A DNA stretch of 64,000 nt from Sporosarcina luteola (GTDB lineage: Bacteria; Bacillota; Bacilli; Bacillales_A; Planococcaceae): NCBI RefSeq assembly GCF_023715585.1, contig NZ_JAMBOK010000001.1:1302001-1366000 (forward strand). The letters are read 5' to 3'. The notes beneath the pieces are model-generated. The model saw only the letters and a list, made by a program, of their open reading frames with translations, was not told the DNA's origin and ran no database searches. The number at the start of each line of letters is the position of its first letter. The stretch's first letter is position 1. Shown in pieces: positions 55,213 through 62,606 of this stretch. Both the position numbers and the translations under genes were made by a program.

Positions 55213-56073
55213 TCACCCCTTTCCCGTGAAAAGCCCTTGCGGACGGAAAATTAATACGATGGCCATGAGCATCATATTAACCGCAAGTGAGAGAGCGGGG
55301 ACGTAGTACGCCATATAACTTCCCGCGAGACCTACCAGAATGGCAGCGAACAGCGATCCCGGGAAGCTGCCCATTCCGCCGATGACAACGACGATGAACG
55401 CCAAGATCGCAAACTCGAATCCCATTTCTGCGTAGATGACTCCCGAATATGGCGCCATCAATACTCCGCTCAACGCCGCAAGTGCAGATCCCGCCATGAA
55501 GACGTACAGGAAAACGCGCTTAATGTTAATGCCAAGCGCTTGCACCATGTCTTTATCCATGACACCTGCCCGGACGATCAAGCCGATTTTCGTCTTCTGC
55601 AGCATGTACTGGAAGACACCGAAAACGACGAAGCCGACAATGATGATGAACAGCCTGTATTTGATGATAAGGACGTCCCCGAATTCCCAGCTTCCCGCCA
55701 AGTACGACGGTACTTTCGCAGCCATTTGATTCGGACCCCAAACGACTTTCAACAGCTCCGTCAACACAAGCATGAAGCCGAGCGTAATAAGGATCTGTTG
55801 GACGTGATTGCCATAAACCGGCGTGATGATCAGCTTTTCGGTAATGAAGCCTAGAATGATTCCCGTAATGATTGCGCCAAGAATTCCGATAAGGAAGCTC
55901 CCTGACAATGTATAGAACCAGACGCCCGAGTAAGCACCCCATGCGAACAGTCCGCCATGCGCGAAATTCAGCACGCTCATCAGACCGAAAATGAGCGTCA
56001 ATCCGGAAGCGAGAAGGAAGATGAGCATGCCCGTCGCCAAACCGTTCACCGTCAAATTGATGAGTAATTCCAT
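55213..56073 (-). CDS. Liv-type ABC transporter permease (LivH-like)
   Basis: 286 residues, about eight helices. INLTVNGLATGMLIFLLASG, LTLIFGLMSVLNFAHGGLF and VVIGGMGSFPGSLFAAILVG are LivH hallmarks. AGGGGG precedes the ATG. It lies 13 bases after the LivF-like stop and is cotranscribed with the other importer genes. Confidence 0.92.
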   Translation of the reverse strand: MELLINLTVNGLATGMLIFLLASGLTLIFGLMSVLNFAHGGLFAWGAYSGVWFYTLSGSFLIGILGAIITGIILGFITEKLIITPVYGNHVQQILITLGFMLVLTELLKVVWGPNQMAAKVPSYLAGSWEFGDVLIIKYRLFIIIVGFVVFGVFQYMLQKTKIGLIVRAGVMDKDMVQALGINIKRVFLYVFMAGSALAALSGVLMAPYSGVIYAEMGFEFAILAFIVVVIGGMGSFPGSLFAAILVGLAGSYMAYYVPALSLAVNMMLMAIVLIFRPQGLFTGKG

Positions 56074-56086
56074 CGTGCAGCCCCCT

Positions 56087-56794
56087 TCATCCGATTCCTA
56101 AGTATTTTCGTTTCACTTCTTCGTTATGAATTAGATCCGCCATCTCGCCAGCATGAACCGTCTCCCCGTCATCGATGAGCGTATAACGGTCTCCGATTCT
56201 GCTTGCCATCATGAAATTCTGTTCGACGAGCACAATCGTCGTGCTTTTCTTCACCTCTGTGATCGCTTCCATCACCTTCTCGATGACGATTGGCGCCAAT
56301 CCTTTTGACGGCTCATCGATGAGGAGCAGTTTGCTGTCATTGACGAACGCCCGCGCCATCGCAAGCATCTGCTTCTGACCGCCCGACAGATGCCCTCCGT
56401 CCTTTTTCCAGAACGTCTTCAAATCCGGGAACAACTCCAACACATAGTCCTGTCGGGCAAACGCGACATCATCTTCCTTCCGCATGGCGACTTTCATATT
56501 CTCCTCGACAGTCAAATCTCCGAAGATGCCCTGGTCTTCCGGCACATAGCCGATGCCGCCGTTCGCAATCGTATACGTCGGCTTTTTCGTGATGTCCTGT
56601 CCATTGAATTGGACGATCCCTTTGGATGCCGGCGTTAAGCCCATGATCGTCTTCAGCGTTGTCGTCTTCCCTGCACCGTTGCGCCCTAGCAGCACGCTCA
56701 CTTCCCCTTCACGCGCTTCAAAGAAAACCCCTTGAAGGATATGGTACTGGCCAATATGCGTATGGATGTCCTCAACTTTCAGCAAGGTTTTCAT
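56087..56794 (-). CDS. Liv-type ABC transporter ATPase (LivF-like)
   Basis: 235 residues from the ATG at 56794, which follows GGGAGGG. Walker A GRNGAGKTT, signature LSGGQKQM, Walker B LLLIDEPSKGLAP and H-loop VEQNF are present; GYVPEDQGIFGDLTV is typical of LivF. Its start overlaps the LivG-like gene by 23 bp, which indicates coupling. A frame 22 codons longer lies inside that gene and lacks a start signal. Confidence 0.92.
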   Translation of the reverse strand: MKTLLKVEDIHTHIGQYHILQGVFFEAREGEVSVLLGRNGAGKTTTLKTIMGLTPASKGIVQFNGQDITKKPTYTIANGGIGYVPEDQGIFGDLTVEENMKVAMRKEDDVAFARQDYVLELFPDLKTFWKKDGGHLSGGQKQMLAMARAFVNDSKLLLIDEPSKGLAPIVIEKVMEAITEVKKSTTIVLVEQNFMMASRIGDRYTLIDDGETVHAGEMADLIHNEEVKRKYLGIG

Positions 56795-57545
56795 CGTAAA
56801 GCCCTCCCAAATACGCATTTTGGACGGTCTCGTTGTCCATGATCTCCTGCGTGCTCCCATCCGCCAGCAATTTTCCGTTGAAGAGCACCATGATGGAATC
56901 GGACAGATCCAAAATCATATCCATTTTGTGTTCTATTAATAAAATCGTTTTCTCGCCTGTCTGTTTGATCTTCCGGATGACGTCCAATATCGCCGGTACT
57001 TCCTCGAGCGACATGCCGGCAGTCGGTTCATCGAGCAGCAGCACTTCCGTATCGAGCGCTAGCAGCATCGCGATTTCGAGCTTCCGCTTCTCCCCGTGCG
57101 ATAATTGGCTCGCGATGGCGTGCTCCTTGCCGTCGAGCAGTACGAGGGCGATCAGTTTCTCCGCCTCTTCGATTAGCTGCTTATAGTGCAGAAAGTGGCG
57201 GACCATCTGATACCGGATCTTCTCTTTTGATTGGACGGCCAGCCGGACATTTTCCAGCACGGTCAAATTCGGAAACACATTCGTAATTTGGAATGAACGG
57301 CCAAGCCCCTTCCGCGTCCGAGCGACTGCCGATAAGGACGCCATCGATTCTCCCTTGAAGAAGACATCCCCTTCCGTCGGCTTCAGCTCACCGCTCAATA
57401 AATTGAAAAACGTAGTTTTGCCAGCCCCGTTCGGCCCGATGATCGATTTCAAGTGTCGTGGCGGCATTTCAAAATTCACACGCGATACGGCCGTATGCCC
57501 GCCGAATCGGATTGTCAGGTTTTCAGTTCTGATGATCGGTTCCAC
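56772..57545 (-). CDS. Liv-type ABC transporter ATPase (LivG-like)
   Basis: 257 residues. Walker A GPNGAGKTT, signature LSHGEKRKLE (the LSxGE form of LivG), Walker B VLLLDEPTAGMS and H-loop IEHKMD are present; RSFQITNVFPNLTV is typical of LivG. It starts with GTG six bases after GGGGGA. It follows the binding-protein gene after a 103-bp gap that contains a hairpin at 57600-57627. Confidence 0.92.
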   Translation of the reverse strand: MEPIIRTENLTIRFGGHTAVSRVNFEMPPRHLKSIIGPNGAGKTTFFNLLSGELKPTEGDVFFKGESMASLSAVARTRKGLGRSFQITNVFPNLTVLENVRLAVQSKEKIRYQMVRHFLHYKQLIEEAEKLIALVLLDGKEHAIASQLSHGEKRKLEIAMLLALDTEVLLLDEPTAGMSLEEVPAILDVIRKIKQTGEKTILLIEHKMDMILDLSDSIMVLFNGKLLADGSTQEIMDNETVQNAYLGGLYDENLAES

Positions 57546-57599
57546 TCGTTCTCCCCCTTCCCCGTCCTTCTCGACCAGATAGACGGTTCTATCCGATTG

Positions 57600-57627
57600 A
57601 GAAGGACAGCGATGCCACTGTCCTTCT
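57600..57627. other. Intercistronic hairpin after the binding-protein gene
   Basis: A perfect 10-bp stem, AGAAGGACAG with CTGTCCTTCT, lies 21 bases past the binding-protein stop and before the LivG-like start. On the transcribed strand it is followed by TCAATC, not a T run. It may protect the binding-protein mRNA from decay or attenuate transcription so that the binding protein is made in excess. Confidence 0.6.
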
Positions 57628-57648
57628 GTATTTTATTCCCATTCATGA

Positions 57649-58905
57649 TCAGTTTTTGATCGGCGGTTCGGTTTCGTCAGCTGATAGCTCTCTGATAAGA
57701 ACCGGCACCGGATACGGAACGCCATCCTGCTTTTCAAGCTTGATGGAATAAAGCGTCTGCAATGCTTGGTGATCTTCTGCACGGAATGTCATTGTCCCTT
57801 TCGGTGTTTCGAAAGACATTCCTTCCATTACATCGATCAGTTTGTTGCCATCCGCATCCCCATTCGACTTCGTCAACGCTTCGACAATTGCGATCGCTGC
57901 GGACATGCCGCCCGGTGTGAATAAATCAGGAACTTCGCCGTTATAGCGCGCCTTATGTTCTTTGACGAGCCAATCATTCACTTTATTGTTAGGAAGCGTG
58001 TGATAGTAAACGGAGAAACCTTCCATGCCGACGAGCGGCTCCATGATGGAAAGTGCCGGAATATCCGGTGCGCCTGTCGAAATCTTGATGCCTTTTTCCT
58101 GCATCTTCAAATCAGCAATCTGGTTCCAAGGCGAGTTCGCTCCAGCCCAGACGACAAACAAATAATCTGGTTTCGCTTCAATGATTTTCTGCAAATTGGA
58201 TGTGAAATCGGTTGCCGCTGGATCTGCGAATTCCTCGATAATAACTTCTGCACCAAGTGCTTCGGCCGCATCCTTGAACGCTGCTACGCCATCCCAGCCG
58301 AATGAATAATCCGGTGCGAATGTAGCGATTTTCACTCCAGGACCTGCGATCGCAGCAGCTCCGGCTACAGCGTCCTGCGACGAGTTACGCCCCGTCCGGA
58401 AAATGAACGGATTGAATTCTGAACCTGTAATGCTATCCGCAACCGCTGGCTCGACGACCATGATCTTCTCGTACTCTTCCGCTAGAGGAAGGACCGCGAG
58501 CGTATCACCGGAGCTTGAGGAACCGACGAGGAAATCAACTTTATCCTCTTCCAATAGCTTCGTCGCTTTTTGGACAGCGACTTCCGGCTTCGTTTCCGTA
58601 TCTTCAAAAACAACTTCGATTTTCTTCCCCGCGACTTCCATCGTGCCGCCCGTCGCATATTCAAGACCGAGCTCGAAGCCTTGCTTCGTCTGCTTGCCGT
58701 ACGACTCAAGCGCACCGGTCAAAGAGGCGAGGACACCAATTTTAATGGTTCCGCCTTCTTCACTGGTTGCTTCTCCCGATACGGGCGTTGTGTTCGTCGG
58801 GGTTTCTTTTTCCGTTGACGCTTCGCCTTCTTCCGATTTACTGCAAGCCGCGCTGATGACAAGCATCATTGCAAATAAAAGGACCAACCACAATTTCTTC
58901 TTCAT
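57649..58905 (-). CDS. Liv-type ABC transporter substrate-binding lipoprotein
   Basis: 418 residues. Lipoprotein signal with lipobox ISAAC (Cys21), an acidic Thr/Glu-rich linker, then a type-1 periplasmic-binding fold (Peripla_BP_6): IKIGVLASLTGALESYGKQT, GSSSSGDTLAVLPLAEEY, FAPDYSFGWDGVAAFKDA and LVVWAG-like strands. VFRTGRNSSQDA lines the usual ligand pocket region. It should capture the operon's substrate outside the membrane. First gene of the operon; GGAG precedes the ATG, with a cre site and palindrome upstream. The ligand is not identifiable; aliphatic amides, aromatic acids and amino acids are all bound by relatives. Confidence 0.9.
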   Translation of the reverse strand: MKKKLWLVLLFAMMLVISAACSKSEEGEASTEKETPTNTTPVSGEATSEEGGTIKIGVLASLTGALESYGKQTKQGFELGLEYATGGTMEVAGKKIEVVFEDTETKPEVAVQKATKLLEEDKVDFLVGSSSSGDTLAVLPLAEEYEKIMVVEPAVADSITGSEFNPFIFRTGRNSSQDAVAGAAAIAGPGVKIATFAPDYSFGWDGVAAFKDAAEALGAEVIIEEFADPAATDFTSNLQKIIEAKPDYLFVVWAGANSPWNQIADLKMQEKGIKISTGAPDIPALSIMEPLVGMEGFSVYYHTLPNNKVNDWLVKEHKARYNGEVPDLFTPGGMSAAIAIVEALTKSNGDADGNKLIDVMEGMSFETPKGTMTFRAEDHQALQTLYSIKLEKQDGVPYPVPVLIRELSADETEPPIKN

Positions 58906-58930
58906 ACCGCAACTCCTCTCTCCACTCGTT

Positions 58931-58985
58931 TTGTAAACGCTTTCTTTCTGTCTACTACTCTATTGGATGGGAGTTGCAATAGAGT
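58931..58985. promoter_or_regulatory. CcpA cre site and palindromic operator candidate of the importer operon
   Basis: TTGTAAACGCTTTCTT (58931-58946) matches the cre consensus WTGNAANCGNWNNCWW at every position, 26 bp before the start codon, so CcpA should repress the operon on preferred sugars. Just upstream for the minus-strand gene is a perfect inverted repeat, ACTCTATTG (58957-58965) and CAATAGAGT (58977-58985), with an 11-bp centre; it is a candidate site for the adjacent regulator. No strong -35/-10 pair is evident, which suits an activator-dependent promoter. Confidence 0.75.
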
Positions 58986-59003
58986 TACAAGGTAAGTGAA
59001 ACT

Positions 59004-59128
59004 GTTGATTTTCGCTTCAGGCGGACGCTTTCCGGGGGGCGGGCGGTAAGCCGCTTCCTTCGCTACGCTTCGTCCAGGGTCTCACCTGTCCCGCTAATCC
59101 CCCAGGAGTCGCCGCCTTTCGCTTCAAT
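59004..59128. repeat. Dispersed mosaic repeat, copy F (type II)
   Basis: A 125-bp copy with the shared ends (GTTGATTTTCGCTTCAGGCG and the complement of ATTGAAGCGAAAGGCGG) but a different interior: GCGGGCGGTAAGCCGC stem and GGGTCTCACCTGTCCCGC. The type-I hairpins are absent. It lies in the 343-bp gap between the importer operon and the regulator's terminator. Confidence 0.75.
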
Positions 59129-59169
59129 CTACGGAACTTCCTTTATCAATCAAGTTACAATCAAGCAAT

Positions 59170-59205
59170 AAAGAAAAGGCGAAGGGAATAATCATTCCTT
59201 CGCCT
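59170..59205 (-). terminator. Terminator of the STAND regulator gene
   Basis: AGGCGAAGG (59177-59185) pairs perfectly with CCTTCGCCT (59197-59205); TTTTCTTT follows on the minus strand, about 44 bases past the stop. Confidence 0.8.
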
Positions 59206-59248
59206 ATTAGTGTCTTTTATTTAGGAGCTAGCTATCAGCGTAACGGCC

Positions 59249-62200
59249 CTATATTTCATTCATTATCATCTTATACATCTGTTCGGTCGTTTCCATAGGT
59301 TCAATCGCGAGCTCTTCTTGCAATACAGCTTGGCATTTCCGATACCATTTGATCGATTGTGGTCGGTTTTGAAGTTGGTAATGGGCGTACATGAGCAGAC
59401 GGTATGCTTCTTCCCATGTTCGATCGATCCGCAAAAGCTTCTCTGCCAACTCGATTGTTTTGCCGTAGTCTTGCAATCTCGTATATGACTGGGCGAGGCG
59501 TTCAAGTGCCTGGATGTACAGCTGCTCGACACGTTCACGCTCTTGAGCAATCCAATCGACGGAGAGCTTTTCCTCGAACAGTTTCCCTTTATATAACTCT
59601 TCTGCTTTCAATAGTTGGTCGACCGCTTTTTCTGCGGTCTTCTCCGACAAGCCTGTTTCAACAAGCCTTTTAAAACGTTCAAGATCCGTCCGGATATCCG
59701 CTTTCGGGTTCAGCCGGTACATCGTCTGTTTGCGGAGAATGAAAAACGGATTTTCCCGTGCATTCCGGTTCGGCTCAATCACTTTCAGCAAGGCGTTTAA
59801 CGCCACTTTGAAATCCCGGTCGGCGCTCTTGTCATCGGCATCCCCCCATAGCGCCTGCATGATTTCCTCTTTCGGAACATACCGGTTTTTATTCAACAGC
59901 AAATAAATGAAAATCTCCTTCGACTTATCCCGCTGCCACTTCCTGTCGGCCACTTCCTCGAGCCCGAGATGAAGTGCGAACGGACCTAATAGCTGTACTT
60001 CAATTCTATAACCCGGATGTGAAACGGCGTCCTCCAAGCCAAGAAGGTGGATTGCATGCTGAATGTCAATGTTTTCTTTATTCAAACGGGCAGCTTTGAG
60101 TACTAAAGGATGGATGGATTGCCGATCCAACGGACTGAAAATCGTATCGGTGACTAAAAAAAATGGGTAGTTCCTGCATAGCTTGAAGAATTGTTCTGCA
60201 TGCTCCAAAAACCGTCCGTCATCTTTCATCCGGTCACACAAATTCATCGACCAAAACGCTGTTACCATTTCCCCGTAAAGATCGCCGCATTCCCGGAAAA
60301 GCCGTTCCGCTTCACTCAGATGTTGTGCCATGTCCTCCTCGTTATGAGCGTAAAAATGAACAATTGAAAGTCCGATATGAATTAAAGCGGACAGCCATCC
60401 GTCATTGACCTTTTCCGTCTCCCGCAAGCCCGCTTCCCCGTACCGGATCGCTTCCGCGAATTCTCCTTGGCGAGCTGCAACAATCGACAAGCCCATATAC
60501 GGCTCTGCATTGCCGCGCGAAACGTTCAATTCGTCCATCCGCTCGATTGCCCGTATATAATGGTCTTTCGCAATCGCCACATTGCCCGGATCAGCTATAA
60601 TCTTCGCATGCCCCATCCGAATGAGCCCAACCGCTTCGATAAAGCCCGATTTCTCCTTGCGACCAAGCTGGATTCCCCTTGAAGCACTTTCCAGGGCGAG
60701 CTCATTCTCACCGGTCATCGAGTAGATCAAGGATAGAAGAATATCCGTTTCCCGGTGTGCATCAGGCAGCGTCAAACTGTCCACCCGTTCTGACAAGTAG
60801 GCCTTCGCCTCCTGTAACCTTCCCGTCCGCAAGGCAATCCTCGCATCTAAATTTCCTTCCTGCAAGACGCTTTTATCATGGATTTCCTGCTCCACCCATT
60901 TCGCGGCGTCCGCGGCTTTCCCAAGATTGACGAGATTTTCTGCAAACTGTCGCTTTAGCAATTCCATTTCTAATTCGCTCGTCCTGTCGCTTTTCTCGGC
61001 GAAGAGGATCGCATTCATCAAGTACGGATCCGCCAAACCGGGTTGGATCGTATCAAGATAAATGTTCGCGATACCGGCATGGGCACGCCCGGCAAAATAA
61101 TCGTCCCCCTGTTTTTCAGCCGCTGCAATACATGCCGAATACGCCACACGCGCTTTTTCATAAAATGCGCGGTACCGATGTGCCTCCCCTTCGAAGAAAG
61201 AAAGAGGGTAGAACTGTGCGAAAACGTCTGGCGACAAGCCTTTGATGATTTCAAGCAGCCACTCGAACTGGCCGGCTTTAATAATAGCAGCGCCGTTGTC
61301 GACGATAATTTGACCGATGAAAGAAGCATCCCCACTTTTCACGGCATGGGAAATCGCTTGAATCGGGTTTGATTGCCGGAGATAAAATTCCGCCGCCCGT
61401 TTTTGGGTTGCATAAAACTGCCCGGGATTGACCGCTTGCCATTTCCTTTCTAAAAATTGTTGAAAAAGTGCGTGATACCGGTATGTTCCTTCCCCAAGCG
61501 ATTGGATGAACACATGGCGTTCCGCAAGTTGCCGGAGGGTGATTGCCGCTTCATTCCCATAAAATTCACAGACAATATCAATGGAATATGTCGGGAAAAT
61601 TGAATAGGCGAGTAACCATTCCTTTTCTACTTCACTCATCCGATTGAACACTTCTTCAGATAGGTAGGCGAACAAGTCATGCAGTGCGGGCTTCATCGCG
61701 GTCGGCAAATGGGTTTCCCCTTCGACCAGATGGAGCGCCAGCAAATTGACCGCAATCGCCCATCCTTCTGTCAATCGAATGACGGATGCTGCCTCGACTT
61801 CCGTAAGTTTCTGTTCAAAATAATCCTCATAGAAGACGGACACTTCCTCCTCCGAAAATAGAAAGTCCTCCTCCGTCAATTCGCATAACTGCCCCGTCAA
61901 TTTTAGTTTCACAAGAATCGCCCAACGCGGACGATTCCGCGTTGCGATGATAAGATGAACGTTTGGAGGCATAGAACCGACCATTTTTTCTATGAGATAA
62001 TTCACTAAAAACACATGATCGACATGATGGAAATCGTCAATGACAATGAAAAGTGGTGTGTCGATTTTACAAAGCTCATTCATGAATAGGGCGAGCCATC
62101 GAGTAAGCTCCATTTCCTTCGGATGATCCCATTCAGACAAGGAAGCGCCGAATCCAGGCACGACACGGCGGATGCTTTGCGTCAAATAGGTTATGAATGG

Positions 62201-62431
62201 CAGGACATCGTCGTCTTCATCCGTCACGGTATACCAGCTAAATGGCGTTTTTGCGTCGTGGAAATATGCGGAGAGTCCCGAGCTCTTCCCGTATCCCGCC
62301 CCGCTATGCAATAACGTCAGATTCACCCGGTCCGCCATCTTCATTTTTTTAACGAACGAAGCTCTTCGCATATACGTTGCGGACGGCGTCGGAGGCATCA
62401 GCTTGGAAAGTAAAATGGGCTTTGTCTGCAT
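59249..62431 (-). CDS. Large STAND-type transcriptional regulator (MalT-like NTPase/TPR with C-terminal winged helix and BTAD)
   Basis: 1060 residues. Walker A GAGYGKS (44-50), Walker B LFIVIDDFHHVD (127-138) and the sensor IIATRNRP belong to MalT-like STAND NTPases. A long TPR-type helical region covers about 340-800. The C-terminus is not a LuxR helix-turn-helix: it is an OmpR/SARP-type winged helix (VQLLGPFALHLG .. EEIMQALWGD, about 815-895) followed by a BTAD domain with TPR-like helices (about 920-1060). Such proteins are ATP- and ligand-switched activators. Same strand as, and 343 bp upstream of, the importer operon, with its own terminator; it is the obvious candidate regulator. AGGTGAG precedes the ATG. 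Confidence 0.87.
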   Translation of the reverse strand: MQTKPILLSKLMPPTPSATYMRRASFVKKMKMADRVNLTLLHSGAGYGKSSGLSAYFHDAKTPFSWYTVTDEDDDVLPFITYLTQSIRRVVPGFGASLSEWDHPKEMELTRWLALFMNELCKIDTPLFIVIDDFHHVDHVFLVNYLIEKMVGSMPPNVHLIIATRNRPRWAILVKLKLTGQLCELTEEDFLFSEEEVSVFYEDYFEQKLTEVEAASVIRLTEGWAIAVNLLALHLVEGETHLPTAMKPALHDLFAYLSEEVFNRMSEVEKEWLLAYSIFPTYSIDIVCEFYGNEAAITLRQLAERHVFIQSLGEGTYRYHALFQQFLERKWQAVNPGQFYATQKRAAEFYLRQSNPIQAISHAVKSGDASFIGQIIVDNGAAIIKAGQFEWLLEIIKGLSPDVFAQFYPLSFFEGEAHRYRAFYEKARVAYSACIAAAEKQGDDYFAGRAHAGIANIYLDTIQPGLADPYLMNAILFAEKSDRTSELEMELLKRQFAENLVNLGKAADAAKWVEQEIHDKSVLQEGNLDARIALRTGRLQEAKAYLSERVDSLTLPDAHRETDILLSLIYSMTGENELALESASRGIQLGRKEKSGFIEAVGLIRMGHAKIIADPGNVAIAKDHYIRAIERMDELNVSRGNAEPYMGLSIVAARQGEFAEAIRYGEAGLRETEKVNDGWLSALIHIGLSIVHFYAHNEEDMAQHLSEAERLFRECGDLYGEMVTAFWSMNLCDRMKDDGRFLEHAEQFFKLCRNYPFFLVTDTIFSPLDRQSIHPLVLKAARLNKENIDIQHAIHLLGLEDAVSHPGYRIEVQLLGPFALHLGLEEVADRKWQRDKSKEIFIYLLLNKNRYVPKEEIMQALWGDADDKSADRDFKVALNALLKVIEPNRNARENPFFILRKQTMYRLNPKADIRTDLERFKRLVETGLSEKTAEKAVDQLLKAEELYKGKLFEEKLSVDWIAQERERVEQLYIQALERLAQSYTRLQDYGKTIELAEKLLRIDRTWEEAYRLLMYAHYQLQNRPQSIKWYRKCQAVLQEELAIEPMETTEQMYKMIMNEI

Positions 62432-62514
62432 CGCTACTCACCTACCCCAGTGTCTCTTTTTAACTATTTTATCATAAGAAGGTTCTGAATTGGGTGACAT
62501 TGGGAGTTGGAAAT

Positions 62515-62559
62515 AAAAAAATACCTCCTTTTTCGATTCGTTACGAACCGAGAAGGAGG
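62515..62559 (-). terminator. Terminator of the gamma-glutamyltransferase gene
   Basis: CCTCCTTTTTCG (62524-62535) pairs with CGAGAAGGAGG (62549-62559); seven Ts follow on the minus strand, about 48 bases past the stop. Confidence 0.8.
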
Positions 62560-62606
62560 CGTGATCATGCTCTATAAAAACTTATTCGTTAAGCGTCTGT
62601 TACTCC

